From contig JAKFYP010000028.1 in NCBI GenBank assembly GCA_021730835.1, positions 1 through 19,477 of the forward strand: a stretch of 19,477 bases of DNA, written 5' to 3'. This document shows positions 1 to 7,507 of the stretch, in pieces. The position numbers were made by a program, and so were the translations under genes. Every line of letters starts with the position of its first letter. Position 1 is the first letter of the stretch. This DNA is from Alphaproteobacteria bacterium. Lineage in GTDB: Bacteria; Pseudomonadota; Alphaproteobacteria; Rickettsiales; UBA998. The notes under the pieces were generated by a model. That model was given only the letters and a program-made list of their open reading frames with translations, had not been told where the DNA came from and searched no databases.

Positions 1-346
1 TTACTCAGCGCTTGAGCACTCCGGACAAAAAATCATTCTCAACCTTCAACCTCCCGATTTCTTCGTAAAGCCGTTCTTCATCCGTGCCTTTCTTCTTGCC
101 GCGACGCATCGAAAACCGCTCCCCCATCGCCTCCAACGCCTGCGCCTTCCACTCCTTGATCTGCGTCGGATGCACCCCGTGGTCGCTCGCAATCTGAGCA
201 ATACTCTTGCTCCCCGCCAACGCCTCACACACAATTTTCAGTTTAATCTCGCGGCTATACCGCTTCCTAATACCAGTCATATTCACGTCCTCTCTCGGTT
301 AAAGATTGGACCTTAACAGCTGGTTCAAATTTTGGGGAGCAGCTCA
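1..346 (-). mobile_element. IS3-family insertion sequence, partial (5' end only)
   Basis: This is the transposase-proximal end of an IS3-type element, with the rest beyond the left edge. It holds the orfA-type gene at 5-280 and its upstream leader. The probable outer end is near 346, where the minus strand reads TGAGCTGCTCCCCAAAATTT. That start resembles ends of IS3-family elements that begin TGA followed by a G/C-rich stretch. The element stops about 16 bp downstream of the pabB stop codon, so it did not disrupt pabB. The other end and the target duplication cannot be seen, so the boundary is inferred. Confidence 0.6.
5..280 (-). CDS. IS3-family transposase OrfA (helix-turn-helix protein)
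   Basis: This is a 91-residue OrfA-type transposase subunit, which binds the element ends and supplies the first half of an OrfAB fusion transposase. The N-terminal KRYSREIKLKIVCEAL segment, the helix-turn-helix GVHPTQIKEWKAQAL (about residues 36-50) and the C-terminal leucine-zipper-like GRLKVENDFLSG are typical of IS3 OrfA proteins of 90-100 residues. I chose the ATG at 280 because GAGAGGA lies about 8 bases upstream; a GTG two codons earlier is too close to that site. Near the 3' end the coding strand has an in-phase slippery heptamer T TTT TTG (plus 26-32). The -1 frame stays open to the window edge, as expected if OrfB is made by frameshifting. OrfB itself is outside the window. Confidence 0.88.
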   Translation of the reverse strand: MTGIRKRYSREIKLKIVCEALAGSKSIAQIASDHGVHPTQIKEWKAQALEAMGERFSMRRGKKKGTDEERLYEEIGRLKVENDFLSGVLKR

Positions 347-362
347 CTCCCTGTCCCTCACT

Positions 363-1655
363 CTACAATCGTTCGAGTTCTTCCCTTGTAATCCCGAGCG
401 CCTGCGCCATACCGGCGGCTTTATCGAGCGTCTCCACCCATTCGGCCAGCGGATCGGAATCGGCGACGATGCCGCCGCCAACCTGAAACTCAAACCGATT
501 TCCCCGCAACAGCAACGTGCGAATCGTCACCGATAGCTCCGCCGCATCCGGCCCAATCCAGCCCAGCGCCCCGCTATAGACGCCGCGAGTTGCCCCCTCC
601 ATCACCTCGCACCAGCGCATTGCCGCCAGCTTGGGCGCGCCGGTCATCGAGCCGGGCGGAAAGCAGGCCGCTACCCCATCCAGCGGCGAGGCATCGGGCC
701 GCATCCTGCCGCGCACGGTCGAGGCCATGTGATGGATCGTGGCGAAGCTGTCCACCTCGCACAGGGCATCCACCGTCACGCTGCCGGGTATACATATCCG
801 CGACAGATCGTTACGCATCAGATCGACGATCATCAAATTCTCGGCCCGGTCTTTGACGCTGGCAAGCAGAGCCTCTCTGTCCTGCCCCGGCCCCAGACTG
901 CCCTTGATCGGGCGCGTGACGATCTCCCCATGTTCAATACGCAAAAATAATTCCGGGCTGGAGGAAAGGATATAAGCATCGCCGGTATAGATCATGGCGC
1001 TGTAGGGTGCGGGGCTGATATGGCAAAGCCGCGTAAACAGCGCGAAAGGGTCGGGCGCTCGCGCAAACTCCCCGTAAAACTTCCGCGTGAGATTGGCCTG
1101 ATAGAAATCCCCGGCGCGGATACGCTCCAGCGTATGCGCTACTTTGGCGAGATACTCCGCTTTAGTCATGTTCGAGCGAAGGGACTCAAGGGAAAATCCC
1201 CTCCCCTGCATGCGGGGGAGGGTTAGGGTGGAGGCGTCGGAAAGCACAGCATTTTCCACTTCCCCCCTCCCAACCTCCCCCAGTAAACGGGGGGAGGAGT
1301 GGCGCATCGTGTTTTCACTTCCCTCAAACCGCTCGCATCGCGTAAAACGCGCCATCCAAAGCGGCGGCATGGCGAAACTGGCAGGCGGCGCGGGCGTATC
1401 CGTTTTCTCCAGCGCCCGGTGCAGTTCATAACCGAAATAGCCGTACCAGCGCGCCTCTCCCGCCTGTTTTATTTTCTTCTCAAACGCGGCAATGTCTTCG
1501 CCGGTGACGATCTCATCGGGTTGTGTCGCCAGATACGACGCAGCGCCGGAATAGGACGTGCGCATCCCCGAACAGAGCAACACAAACGGCGCGCCGCTTT
1601 CATATGCCGCATGGGCGCGCGCAAAGGCAGGATTATGTATTTTTACTGGTGACAT
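363..1655 (-). CDS. pabB: Aminodeoxychorismate synthase component I (PabB)
   Basis: A 430-residue cytoplasmic chorismate-utilising enzyme. With a glutaminase partner (PabA, not in this window) it makes 4-amino-4-deoxychorismate for p-aminobenzoate and folate. Family motifs in order: GDFYQANLTRKF (182-193), RPIKGSLGPG (248-257), ENLMIVDLMRNDLSR (272-286), FPPGSMTGAPKLAAM (332-346), GVYSGALGWIGP (358-369), VGGGIVADSDP (392-402). PIKGS in place of PIKGT favours PabB over anthranilate synthase TrpE. Length is near the family norm, but residues ~112-160 are a low-complexity stretch encoded by two G/C-rich hairpins and look like repeat-derived insertion rather than native sequence. The ATG at 1655 has only a weak upstream GGA. 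The IS3 end lies immediately downstream. Aminodeoxychorismate lyase (PabC) is not fused here. Confidence 0.9.
   Translation of the reverse strand: MSPVKIHNPAFARAHAAYESGAPFVLLCSGMRTSYSGAASYLATQPDEIVTGEDIAAFEKKIKQAGEARWYGYFGYELHRALEKTDTPAPPASFAMPPLWMARFTRCERFEGSENTMRHSSPRLLGEVGRGEVENAVLSDASTLTLPRMQGRGFSLESLRSNMTKAEYLAKVAHTLERIRAGDFYQANLTRKFYGEFARAPDPFALFTRLCHISPAPYSAMIYTGDAYILSSSPELFLRIEHGEIVTRPIKGSLGPGQDREALLASVKDRAENLMIVDLMRNDLSRICIPGSVTVDALCEVDSFATIHHMASTVRGRMRPDASPLDGVAACFPPGSMTGAPKLAAMRWCEVMEGATRGVYSGALGWIGPDAAELSVTIRTLLLRGNRFEFQVGGGIVADSDPLAEWVETLDKAAGMAQALGITREELERL
1176..1322. repeat. Hairpin repeat inserted in frame within pabB
   Basis: Two strong G/C hairpins lie inside pabB: CCCTCCCC (1199-1206) pairs with GGGGAGGG (1215-1222), and CCTCCCCC (1274-1281) pairs with GGGGGAGG (1290-1297). 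The encoded peptide (about residues 112-160) contains SSPRLLGEVGRGE and TLTLPRMQGRG, which match nothing conserved in PabB. It sits between the N-terminal region and the catalytic chorismate-binding domain. The pairing is seen directly. The insertion boundaries are estimated from where PabB-like sequence stops and resumes. Confidence 0.65.
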
Positions 1656-1703
1656 ATTTCCAAAAATCGGGCATCTTTCCGCAAGTCTATTTCATCCTAT
1701 ACC

Positions 1704-1905
1704 GCTCCCCCCTTGAAGCATCCGCCTGCGGGATGCTTCATTATTGGCTTGCATAGCACCCCGCAGGCGGGTGCTATGCGGGGGAGCAGACGAAGCAAGG
1801 CTGAAAGCCGAAGCTGAGTCGTGGGGGGGAACCTTCTTTACCCCTCCCCGCTCTGTCTGCGCCCTGCGGGCTTGCCAGTCGCGTGCCCTCCCTCAAGGGG
1901 AGGGC
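1704..1905. repeat. Palindromic MITE-like element, copy 1 (intergenic)
   Basis: This copy fills most of the 316-base gap between pabB and the SDR gene. It opens with GCTCCCCCCTTGA, then a hairpin GAAGCATCC/GGATGCTTC, then a hairpin GCATAGCACCC/GGGTGCTATGC. A G-rich arm (GAGTCGTGGGGGG) follows, and it ends with TCAAGGGGAGGGC, the imperfect inverse of the opening. The left ~130 bases match the copies at 6688-6894 and 15279-15482 almost base for base, while the right third differs between copies. Confidence 0.85.
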
Positions 1906-1929
1906 GGATGCCTTGTGATGCTATGTTAA

Positions 1930-1935
1930 TATAAT
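1930..1935 (+). promoter_or_regulatory. Possible -10 box upstream of the SDR gene
   Basis: A perfect TATAAT lies 36 bases before the SDR start codon in the A/T-rich tail just after repeat copy 1. No convincing -35 hexamer lies 16-18 bases upstream, so this is a tentative promoter call. The SDR start has a good ribosome binding site, GGGGAG, 7 bases before the ATG. Confidence 0.35.
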
Positions 1936-1971
1936 GACGTGAAATGACTATCATAATTAGGGGAGAATACC

Positions 1972-2715
1972 ATGACCAAACCGCTTGCGAATAAAGTAGC
2001 GCTGGTGACCGGCGGCTCACGCGGCATCGGCGCAGCCATCGTCCGCCGCCTCGCCCATGACGGAGCGCGGGTCGCGTTCACCTACGGGAAATCGCCACAG
2101 GCGGCGGAAGCGCTGATAAAAGAGCTGGCGACGCACGAACTCACCGCCACTTCCTACCATGCCGACGCTACGGATATGAGCGTCTTTTCCCTGCTGGTGA
2201 AAAAGGTGATCCGCGAGTTCGGGGGCATTGATATTCTGGTCAATAATGCCGGAGTAGCTGAGACCGGGCCGATTGGTGAAATCCCAAACGCGCAATATCA
2301 CGAGGTGTTCGATGTCAATGTCGAAGCGGTCTTTATGCTGACTAACGCCGTTGTGCCGCATATGAAACCGGGTAGCCGCATTATCAATATCAGCTCCGTG
2401 CTCGGTGAGCGCGCCGCTACGGCGGGCATGGGCATCTACAATGCCTCGAAATTCGCCGTCACCGGCTTCAGCCGTAGCTGGGCGAAGGATCTGGGAGCGA
2501 AAGGCATTCTGGTCAATGCCGTGCAGCCGGGGCCGATTGCTACCGATATGAACCCGGAAGACGGCGAAGGCGCGGAGTATATGCGCAGCCTGACACCCTT
2601 AGGTAGGTACGGCAAGGCGGAGGAAGTCGCTGCCGCCGTGGCGTTTTTCGCCGGGCCGGATGCAACCTATATTACCGGTGCGCGGCTGAATGTGGACGGT
2701 GGCTGGAACGCATAA
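1972..2715 (+). CDS. SDR-family NAD(P)-dependent oxidoreductase (FabG-like)
   Basis: A 247-residue classical short-chain dehydrogenase/reductase, the usual length for the family. It has the dinucleotide-binding TGGSRGIG (13-20), the structural NNAG (91-94), catalytic Ser142, and YxxxK with Tyr156 and Lys160. The C-terminal GPIATDMN and GARLNVDGGW segments are FabG-like. It should reduce a carbonyl or oxidise an alcohol with NAD(P)H in the cytoplasm. The substrate cannot be read from sequence, and FabG-like SDRs are often not the fatty-acid ketoreductase. The gene stands alone: repeat copy 1 lies upstream and about 220 bases separate it from uvrC. The ATG at 1972 has GGGGAG at good spacing. 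I leave the symbol blank because no fab genes are nearby. Confidence 0.92.
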   Translation: MTKPLANKVALVTGGSRGIGAAIVRRLAHDGARVAFTYGKSPQAAEALIKELATHELTATSYHADATDMSVFSLLVKKVIREFGGIDILVNNAGVAETGPIGEIPNAQYHEVFDVNVEAVFMLTNAVVPHMKPGSRIINISSVLGERAATAGMGIYNASKFAVTGFSRSWAKDLGAKGILVNAVQPGPIATDMNPEDGEGAEYMRSLTPLGRYGKAEEVAAAVAFFAGPDATYITGARLNVDGGWNA

Positions 2716-2806
2716 AAGCTGCGGGTTGTGCACAAGAGCGGCGTGGCATCGGGAAACCGTAAAAATATACTGCCCAAATCGCTATTGTTATCATACGTAT
2801 CCTGTT

Positions 2807-2834
2807 TTGATTCTATAAATCAGCAACATATATA
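2807..2834 (+). promoter_or_regulatory. Possible sigma-70-type promoter of uvrC
   Basis: TTGATT (2807-2812) and TATATA (2829-2834) are separated by 16 bases within the A/T-rich 220-base gap between the SDR gene and uvrC. That would give a leader of roughly 95 bases. No terminator hairpin with a U tract follows the SDR gene. The match is moderate, and the A/T-richness makes chance matches likely. Confidence 0.35.
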
Positions 2835-2916
2835 GCCATGATGATTTATTGGGCAAAGAGGGGAATATCATTATCTTGTGATGGCTTACCCAAGGAGCCT
2901 TTACATTTCCACAAAC

Positions 2917-2925
2917 TTATCCACA
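2917..2925 (+). promoter_or_regulatory. DnaA-box consensus match upstream of uvrC
   Basis: TTATCCACA matches the DnaA-box consensus exactly, 10 bases before the uvrC start codon. A weaker 7-of-9 match (ATTTCCACA) is at 2905-2913. The two could bind DnaA and couple uvrC to replication state, or the perfect 9-mer may be chance. Confidence 0.3.
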
Positions 2926-2935
2926 TAAATGGTGG

Positions 2936-4840
2936 ATGAAAAAACCCGATGAACAGATGGCTTTGACCGGCGCGGAATATATCCGCGATTTCGCTTCGCG
3001 CCTGCCCGGTGCTCCCGGCGTCTATCGTATGCTCAACGGGCGCGGCGAGGTGCTGTATGTCGGTAAGGCCCGCGACCTGAAAAAGCGTGTGACCAGCTAC
3101 GCCACCAAGGGCGCGTTGCCGACGCGTATTCTCTCGATGGTCGCCCAGACGGCGCAGATGGAGATCATCACCACCCGCAGCGAGGCCGAGGCGCTGCTGG
3201 TCGAGGCCAATCTCATCAAGAAGCTCAAACCGCTTTATAATATTCTCCTCAAGGATGATAAATCCTATCCCTATATCCTGCTGCATGAGGGGCACGCCTT
3301 CCCCCGCCTGCTCAAGCATCGTGGGGCGCAGACCCTGCCGGGAAAATATTTCGGCCCGTTCGCCTCGGTCGGCGCGGTCAACCAGACGCTCTCGATTTTG
3401 CAACGCGCCTTCCTGCTACGACCCTGCCCGGATTCGGTGTTCAAAAACCGCACACGCCCCTGCCTGCAATACCAGATCAAACGGTGCAGCGCCCCCTGCG
3501 TCGGCTATATCGGCGAGGCGGAATACCGCAGGCTGATGGATCAGGCCGAAGCCTTCCTCTCAGGCAAAAGCCGCGAGATACAGGATCAACTCGTGCGCGA
3601 GATGGAGGCGCTCAGCGAAGCCGAGCAATTCGAGAAAGCCGCCGTGCTGCGCGACCGAATCCGCGCCCTCAGTCAGGTGCAGCAGGAACAGGCCATCGCC
3701 TTTTCACCCGGCCTGCCCGATGCCGATGTCATCGCCTGCCTGCGCGAGGGGGACGGGGTTTGCGTGCAGGTGTTTTTCATCCGTGGCGGCCAGACCTTCG
3801 GCAATCGTTCTTTTTTCCCCACGCGGGCGCAGGAGCAAAGCGAGGGAGAAATCCTTGAGGCTTTCATTGGCCAATTCTACCAGAAAACGCCGCCCCCTGC
3901 CCTGCTGCTGCTCAGCCATATGCCTCCGCAGCCGGACGTATTGGAGGAAGCGCTGGAGTTGCACGCCCATCGCCGGGTGAGAATCGAGATGCCGCAGCGC
4001 GGGGAGAAAATGCGCGTGCTGGCGCATGTCACGGACAACGCCCGCCACGCGCTTTCCATGCACATGGCCGAGCGCGCCAGCCAGAGCCGCCAGCTCCGCA
4101 TGGTGCAGGAATTTTTCGCTCTGAAGCGTCCGCCGCAGCGCATCGAGGTCTACGATAACAGCCATATCATGGGCACGCACGCGGTCGGGGCGATGATTAC
4201 GGCAGGCCCGGAGGGGTTCGAGAAAAACAGCTACCGGCGCTACACCATCCGCCGCTCGGAACTCACCCCCGGCGACGATTACGCCATGATGCGCGAAGTG
4301 CTGACCCGGCGCTTTTCACGGCTCGCCCGCGAGGATGCCGATCGCTCGCAGGGCATGTGGCCCGACCTCGTGCTGATCGACGGCGGGCTGGGGCATATGC
4401 ATACGGTGGAAGAGGTGTTTCGTGAATTGGGGATTGCTTATCACTCCCCTTCCTCCCTACAGGGGGAGGAGACTCCGTCCATTACCTTCGCCTGCATCGC
4501 CAAGGGGCCGGAGCGCAACGCCGGGCGCGAGCAATTTTTCATCCCCGGAAAAAAACCGTTCCAGTTGCCGGTAGGCGACCCGCTGCTGCATTACCTGCAA
4601 CGCCTGCGTGATGAGGCGCACCGCTTCGCCGTCTCCTCGCACCGTATCAAACGGGCGGCGGCGCTACGCGGCTCGGAACTGGATAACATCCCCGGTATCG
4701 GGCCGAAGCGCAAAAAGGCGCTGCTGCATCATTTCGGCTCGGCGAAGGATGTTGAGGCGGCCAGCATGGAGGCGATTGCCTCCACCCCCGGCTTCAACGC
4801 CAAAACCGCGAAGATCGTCTATGATTTTTTTCATGGGTGA
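2936..4840 (+). CDS. uvrC: UvrABC excinuclease subunit C
   Basis: This 634-residue protein makes both incisions flanking a lesion in nucleotide excision repair, after UvrA and UvrB load. Domains in order: GIY-YIG nuclease (about 22-105, with GVYRM at 28 and LYVGKARDLKKR at 40-51) and a four-cysteine iron-sulfur-type cluster (Cys164, 176, 184, 188; spacing 12-8-4 as in E. coli UvrC). Next come a UVR motif for UvrB contact (about 215-250), an RNase H-like endonuclease (from 403, with YDNSH and later LVLIDGGLGH), and tandem helix-hairpin-helix motifs (NIPGIGPKRKKALLHHFG and TPGFNAKTAK). Between the RNase H core and IAKGPERNAG, residues ~502-515 look like a small repeat-derived insertion. The ATG at 2936 has only GGTGG abutting it, so the ATG at 2957 is an alternative. 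The stop is 11 bases from the convergent pheT stop. Confidence 0.95.
   Translation: MKKPDEQMALTGAEYIRDFASRLPGAPGVYRMLNGRGEVLYVGKARDLKKRVTSYATKGALPTRILSMVAQTAQMEIITTRSEAEALLVEANLIKKLKPLYNILLKDDKSYPYILLHEGHAFPRLLKHRGAQTLPGKYFGPFASVGAVNQTLSILQRAFLLRPCPDSVFKNRTRPCLQYQIKRCSAPCVGYIGEAEYRRLMDQAEAFLSGKSREIQDQLVREMEALSEAEQFEKAAVLRDRIRALSQVQQEQAIAFSPGLPDADVIACLREGDGVCVQVFFIRGGQTFGNRSFFPTRAQEQSEGEILEAFIGQFYQKTPPPALLLLSHMPPQPDVLEEALELHAHRRVRIEMPQRGEKMRVLAHVTDNARHALSMHMAERASQSRQLRMVQEFFALKRPPQRIEVYDNSHIMGTHAVGAMITAGPEGFEKNSYRRYTIRRSELTPGDDYAMMREVLTRRFSRLAREDADRSQGMWPDLVLIDGGLGHMHTVEEVFRELGIAYHSPSSLQGEETPSITFACIAKGPERNAGREQFFIPGKKPFQLPVGDPLLHYLQRLRDEAHRFAVSSHRIKRAAALRGSELDNIPGIGPKRKKALLHHFGSAKDVEAASMEAIASTPGFNAKTAKIVYDFFHG
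4439..4480. repeat. Short hairpin insertion in uvrC
   Basis: TCCTCCC (4451-4457) pairs with GGGAGGA (4464-4470). It encodes a 14-residue HSPSSLQGEE-type stretch between VFRELGI and the conserved FACIAKGPERNAG. The peptide resembles the other C-rich repeat inserts (SSPLEGE, SSPRLLGE). Boundaries are estimated. Confidence 0.5.
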
Positions 4841-4851
4841 TATGAGTTCCC

Positions 4852-7485
4852 CTACCCCCGCAACTCGGCTCCGTGTTTTTTGGCGGCGTCGTGGATACGG
4901 GCACAGACGGCGGTGATTTCCTCTTCCGTCAGGGTGCGGTCGTCGGCCTGCAAGGTCACGGAGAAAGCCAGCGATTTTCTCCCCTCGGGGATGCCCTTGC
5001 CCGCGTAGAGATCGAACAGTACCACGTCGCGGATCAGTTGCCTGTCCGCCCCGCGAATCGCCGCCAGCAAATCTCCGGCAGGCAACGCCGCGTCCACCAC
5101 GAAGGCGAAATCCCGCCCCGCCGCCTGATAATCCGATAGCTGCAACGCCGTGGCTTCTCTGCGTTTTGCCGCCGGTATCGCCGCCGGATACACCTCAAAC
5201 GCCATCACCGGACTGCCTATATCGAACACCCGCAGAATCGCCGGATGCAATTCTCCGAAATGCCCGAGGATTTTTTTCGGCCCCAGCGTCAAGCTCCCCG
5301 ACTTGCCGGGATGATACCAGTCCGGCGCGCTGTCGCTGACCTGCGGGCCGGCGCTCAGGCCCAGCGCTTCGAGCGCCGCCCGTAAATCGGCTTTCACGTC
5401 GAAAACATCCCACGTACGGGGTTTCCCCTCCCAATGCAGCCCCGCATGGCCGGTGCGAATCCCCGCCACCATCAGGGGTTGTTCTCCGGGCGTGCGGCCA
5501 TGAAACACCACGCCCGCCTCGAACAAAGCGAGATGCTCCATGCCGCGATCCCCGTTGCGCTTGCAGGCGGCCAGCAGCCCCGGCAGCAGGTTGGGGCGCA
5601 GCGTATTCATTTCCGCATGGATCGGGTTGAGAATGCCGACCGGCTCGCCGTTTGTGAAGCGCTCAGCCTGCGGGCGCGAGATAAAGGCGAAATGGTAGCA
5701 CTCGGATAATCCCCGCCCGGCCAGTGTCCGCCTGAGCATGCGAAGCGGCTTGTCCTCGCCGATACGCGCATCCCGACCGGCAGGAAGCGGCGTGGAAGGA
5801 ATTGCGTCGTAACCCCGGATGCGCAGCACTTCCTCCACCAGATCGGCGGGCCGCTCCATATCGGGCCGCCAGCTCGGTGAGGTAACGCGCCATTCCTCCC
5901 TCTCCCTTTGGGAGAGGGCCGGGGTGAGGGCTTGCGGGATTTTTTCCCCTCTCCCGGCATCCCCCACGAGGGGGGAGCATTCTTCGACTCTAAAACCCAA
6001 CCACTCCAGTATCGTCCGGGCTTCATCGGCGTCTATCTCCACCCCACCCAGTAAGGCCACCTCCTGCGGATCAAAATCAATCACATGCGTGGTATCCGGC
6101 GAACTGCCCGCCACTACCAATTCACTCGCCGCGCCGCCGCATAATTCCAGTATCAGCTTCGTGGCGATTTCCGCGCCGGGAATGACAAATTGCGGATCGA
6201 CCGTGCGCTCGAAGCGGTAGCGCGCATCGGAATCAATAAACAGAGCGCGGCCCGTGCGGGCAACGGCATCCGGCTCAAACCATGCCGACTCAAGAAACAC
6301 GTTGGTTGTGGTTTCGGTGCATCCCGAAGGCTCGCCGCCCAGCACACCGCCGAGGCCCAGCACACCCGCCTCATCGGCAATGACGCATAAGCCGTCGGGC
6401 AGGTCGTAATGTTTATCATTCAACCCGTCCACCGCTTCCCCTTCGCGTGATGAGCGTACGATAATATCGCCGGTCAGCCTGTCGGCGTCATAGACATGCA
6501 GGGGGCGGCCATAGGTCATGGTCATGTAGTTGGTAATATCCACCAGCGCCGAGATCGGGCGCAGGCCCACGGATTTCAGTTTCCGCTTCAGCCAATCAGG
6601 GCTTTCCGTGTTCTTCACGCCGCGAATCAACCTTCCCGCGAATATCGGGCAGTCGGGGGTTTCAAGGCGGATATTCCTCTCCGGAACAGCTCCCCCCTTG
6701 AAGCATCCGCCTGCGGGATGCTTCTTTATTGTTTTGCATAGCACCCCGCAGGCGGGTGCTATGCGGGGGAGCGGATGAAGCGAAGCCGAAGGCTGATGCT
6801 GAATCGTGGGGGGAACATCATCAGGATTTTTTGCCCCCCCACCAAAATCCACGTCTTGCGACTCGGATTTTGGCTCCCCCTCAAGGGGGGAGCTGTTATC
6901 CGCAAGCATCGGCGCCAGCAGCCTCAACTCCCCCATTCCCGAGGCGGCAAGGTCGCGGGCGATGCCATACACGCCGAGGCAGTCACCCCGATCCGGCGTA
7001 ATCGCCACGTCGAACAGCACGTCATCCAGTCCAAGCGCCTTAACGATGCTCTCACCGACTTCAGCGTTTTCTGGCAATTCGATGATCCCGGCATGGTCAT
7101 CGCCTAGCCCGAGTTCTTTGGCCGAGCAGAGCATGCCGCAGCTTTCCACGCCGCGTATTCTGGATTTTTTGATGGTAAATCCTCCGTTAGGGATGATTGC
7201 ACCAATATCGGCCAGCGCCACTTTGATCCCGGCGCGGGCGTTGGGCGCACCGCAGACGATGGTGCGCTCGCCTTCACGGGTACGCACGGTACAGACGCGC
7301 AGGCGGTCGGCATCGGGATGCGGGTTGGCCTCCAGAATCTCCGCCACGGTGAACGCCGCCAGCGCTTCGCCGTGGCTCTCCACCGATTCCACCTCCAGCC
7401 CGAGCGCGGTCAGGCGGTCGGCGATTTCCGCCGGGGTGGCGTTCGTTATCAGGTGTTCCTTTAGCCATGACAATGTGAATTTCAT
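4852..7485 (-). CDS. pheT: Phenylalanyl-tRNA synthetase beta subunit
   Basis: The beta chain of the (alpha-beta)2 cytoplasmic enzyme that charges tRNA-Phe, including the editing site. The true start is the ATG at 7485 (MKFTLSWLKEHL), with AAGGA about 8 bases upstream. An in-frame ATG 21 codons earlier adds non-homologous sequence and has no such site. From this start it is 877 residues, longer than the usual ~795-810. Domains: tRNA-binding OB fold (about 45-139, DADRLRVCTV, CGAPNARAGIKV), B3/B4 editing region (from about 288, LVDITNYMT), B5 (about 469-559), catalytic-like core (to about 780), and C-terminal FDX-ACB (about 784-877, GRDFAFVV, LFDLYAGKGIPEG). Two repeat-derived inserts, residues ~198-266 and ~503-531, account for the excess. 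It is the last gene of the rpmI-rplT-pheS-pheT block and converges on uvrC. Confidence 0.96.
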   Translation of the reverse strand: MKFTLSWLKEHLITNATPAEIADRLTALGLEVESVESHGEALAAFTVAEILEANPHPDADRLRVCTVRTREGERTIVCGAPNARAGIKVALADIGAIIPNGGFTIKKSRIRGVESCGMLCSAKELGLGDDHAGIIELPENAEVGESIVKALGLDDVLFDVAITPDRGDCLGVYGIARDLAASGMGELRLLAPMLADNSSPLEGEPKSESQDVDFGGGAKNPDDVPPTIQHQPSASLHPLPRIAPACGVLCKTIKKHPAGGCFKGGAVPERNIRLETPDCPIFAGRLIRGVKNTESPDWLKRKLKSVGLRPISALVDITNYMTMTYGRPLHVYDADRLTGDIIVRSSREGEAVDGLNDKHYDLPDGLCVIADEAGVLGLGGVLGGEPSGCTETTTNVFLESAWFEPDAVARTGRALFIDSDARYRFERTVDPQFVIPGAEIATKLILELCGGAASELVVAGSSPDTTHVIDFDPQEVALLGGVEIDADEARTILEWLGFRVEECSPLVGDAGRGEKIPQALTPALSQREREEWRVTSPSWRPDMERPADLVEEVLRIRGYDAIPSTPLPAGRDARIGEDKPLRMLRRTLAGRGLSECYHFAFISRPQAERFTNGEPVGILNPIHAEMNTLRPNLLPGLLAACKRNGDRGMEHLALFEAGVVFHGRTPGEQPLMVAGIRTGHAGLHWEGKPRTWDVFDVKADLRAALEALGLSAGPQVSDSAPDWYHPGKSGSLTLGPKKILGHFGELHPAILRVFDIGSPVMAFEVYPAAIPAAKRREATALQLSDYQAAGRDFAFVVDAALPAGDLLAAIRGADRQLIRDVVLFDLYAGKGIPEGRKSLAFSVTLQADDRTLTEEEITAVCARIHDAAKKHGAELRG
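5893..5979. repeat. Hairpin repeat inserted in frame within pheT (B5 domain)
   Basis: CCCTCTCCC (5898-5906) pairs perfectly with GGGAGAGGG (5910-5918), followed by GGGGTGAGGG and a second C/G hairpin near 5960-5976. The ~29 encoded residues (CSPLVGDAGRGEKIPQALTP and on) interrupt the B5 domain between LGFRVEE and WRVTSPSWRPDM, which are adjacent in ordinary PheT. The length, 87 bases, keeps frame. The same CCTCTCCC/GGGTGAGG signature occurs at 12964-13054. Confidence 0.75.
6688..6894. repeat. Palindromic MITE-like element, copy 2, inserted in frame in pheT
   Basis: A complete copy bounded by perfect 14-base terminal inverted repeats: AGCTCCCCCCTTGA (6688-6701) and TCAAGGGGGGAGCT (6881-6894). 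Its inner hairpins GAAGCATCC/GGATGCTTC and GCATAGCACCC/GGGTGCTATGC are shared with copies at 1704 and 15279. Length is 207 bases, exactly 69 codons, with no stop in the pheT frame. It supplies residues 198-266 of PheT, in the linker between the tRNA-binding half and the B3/B4 domain. Confidence 0.9.
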
Positions 7486-7507
7486 GCGGCTGTTCCTTTT
7501 TATGATG

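Noticed and set aside
1744..1929. Open frame across repeat copy 1
   Set aside because: It is translated repeat sequence with no ribosome binding site, and it exists only because the repeat is open in several frames.
2716..2935. Chromosome origin candidate (A/T-rich gap with a DnaA box)
   Set aside because: There is only one perfect box and one weak one, and no clear dnaA, hemE or parAB neighbourhood. Far too little for an origin.
2846..3403. 185-residue minus-strand frame opposite uvrC
   Set aside because: It is the shadow of the GIY-YIG region of uvrC, caused by G/C-rich codon use.
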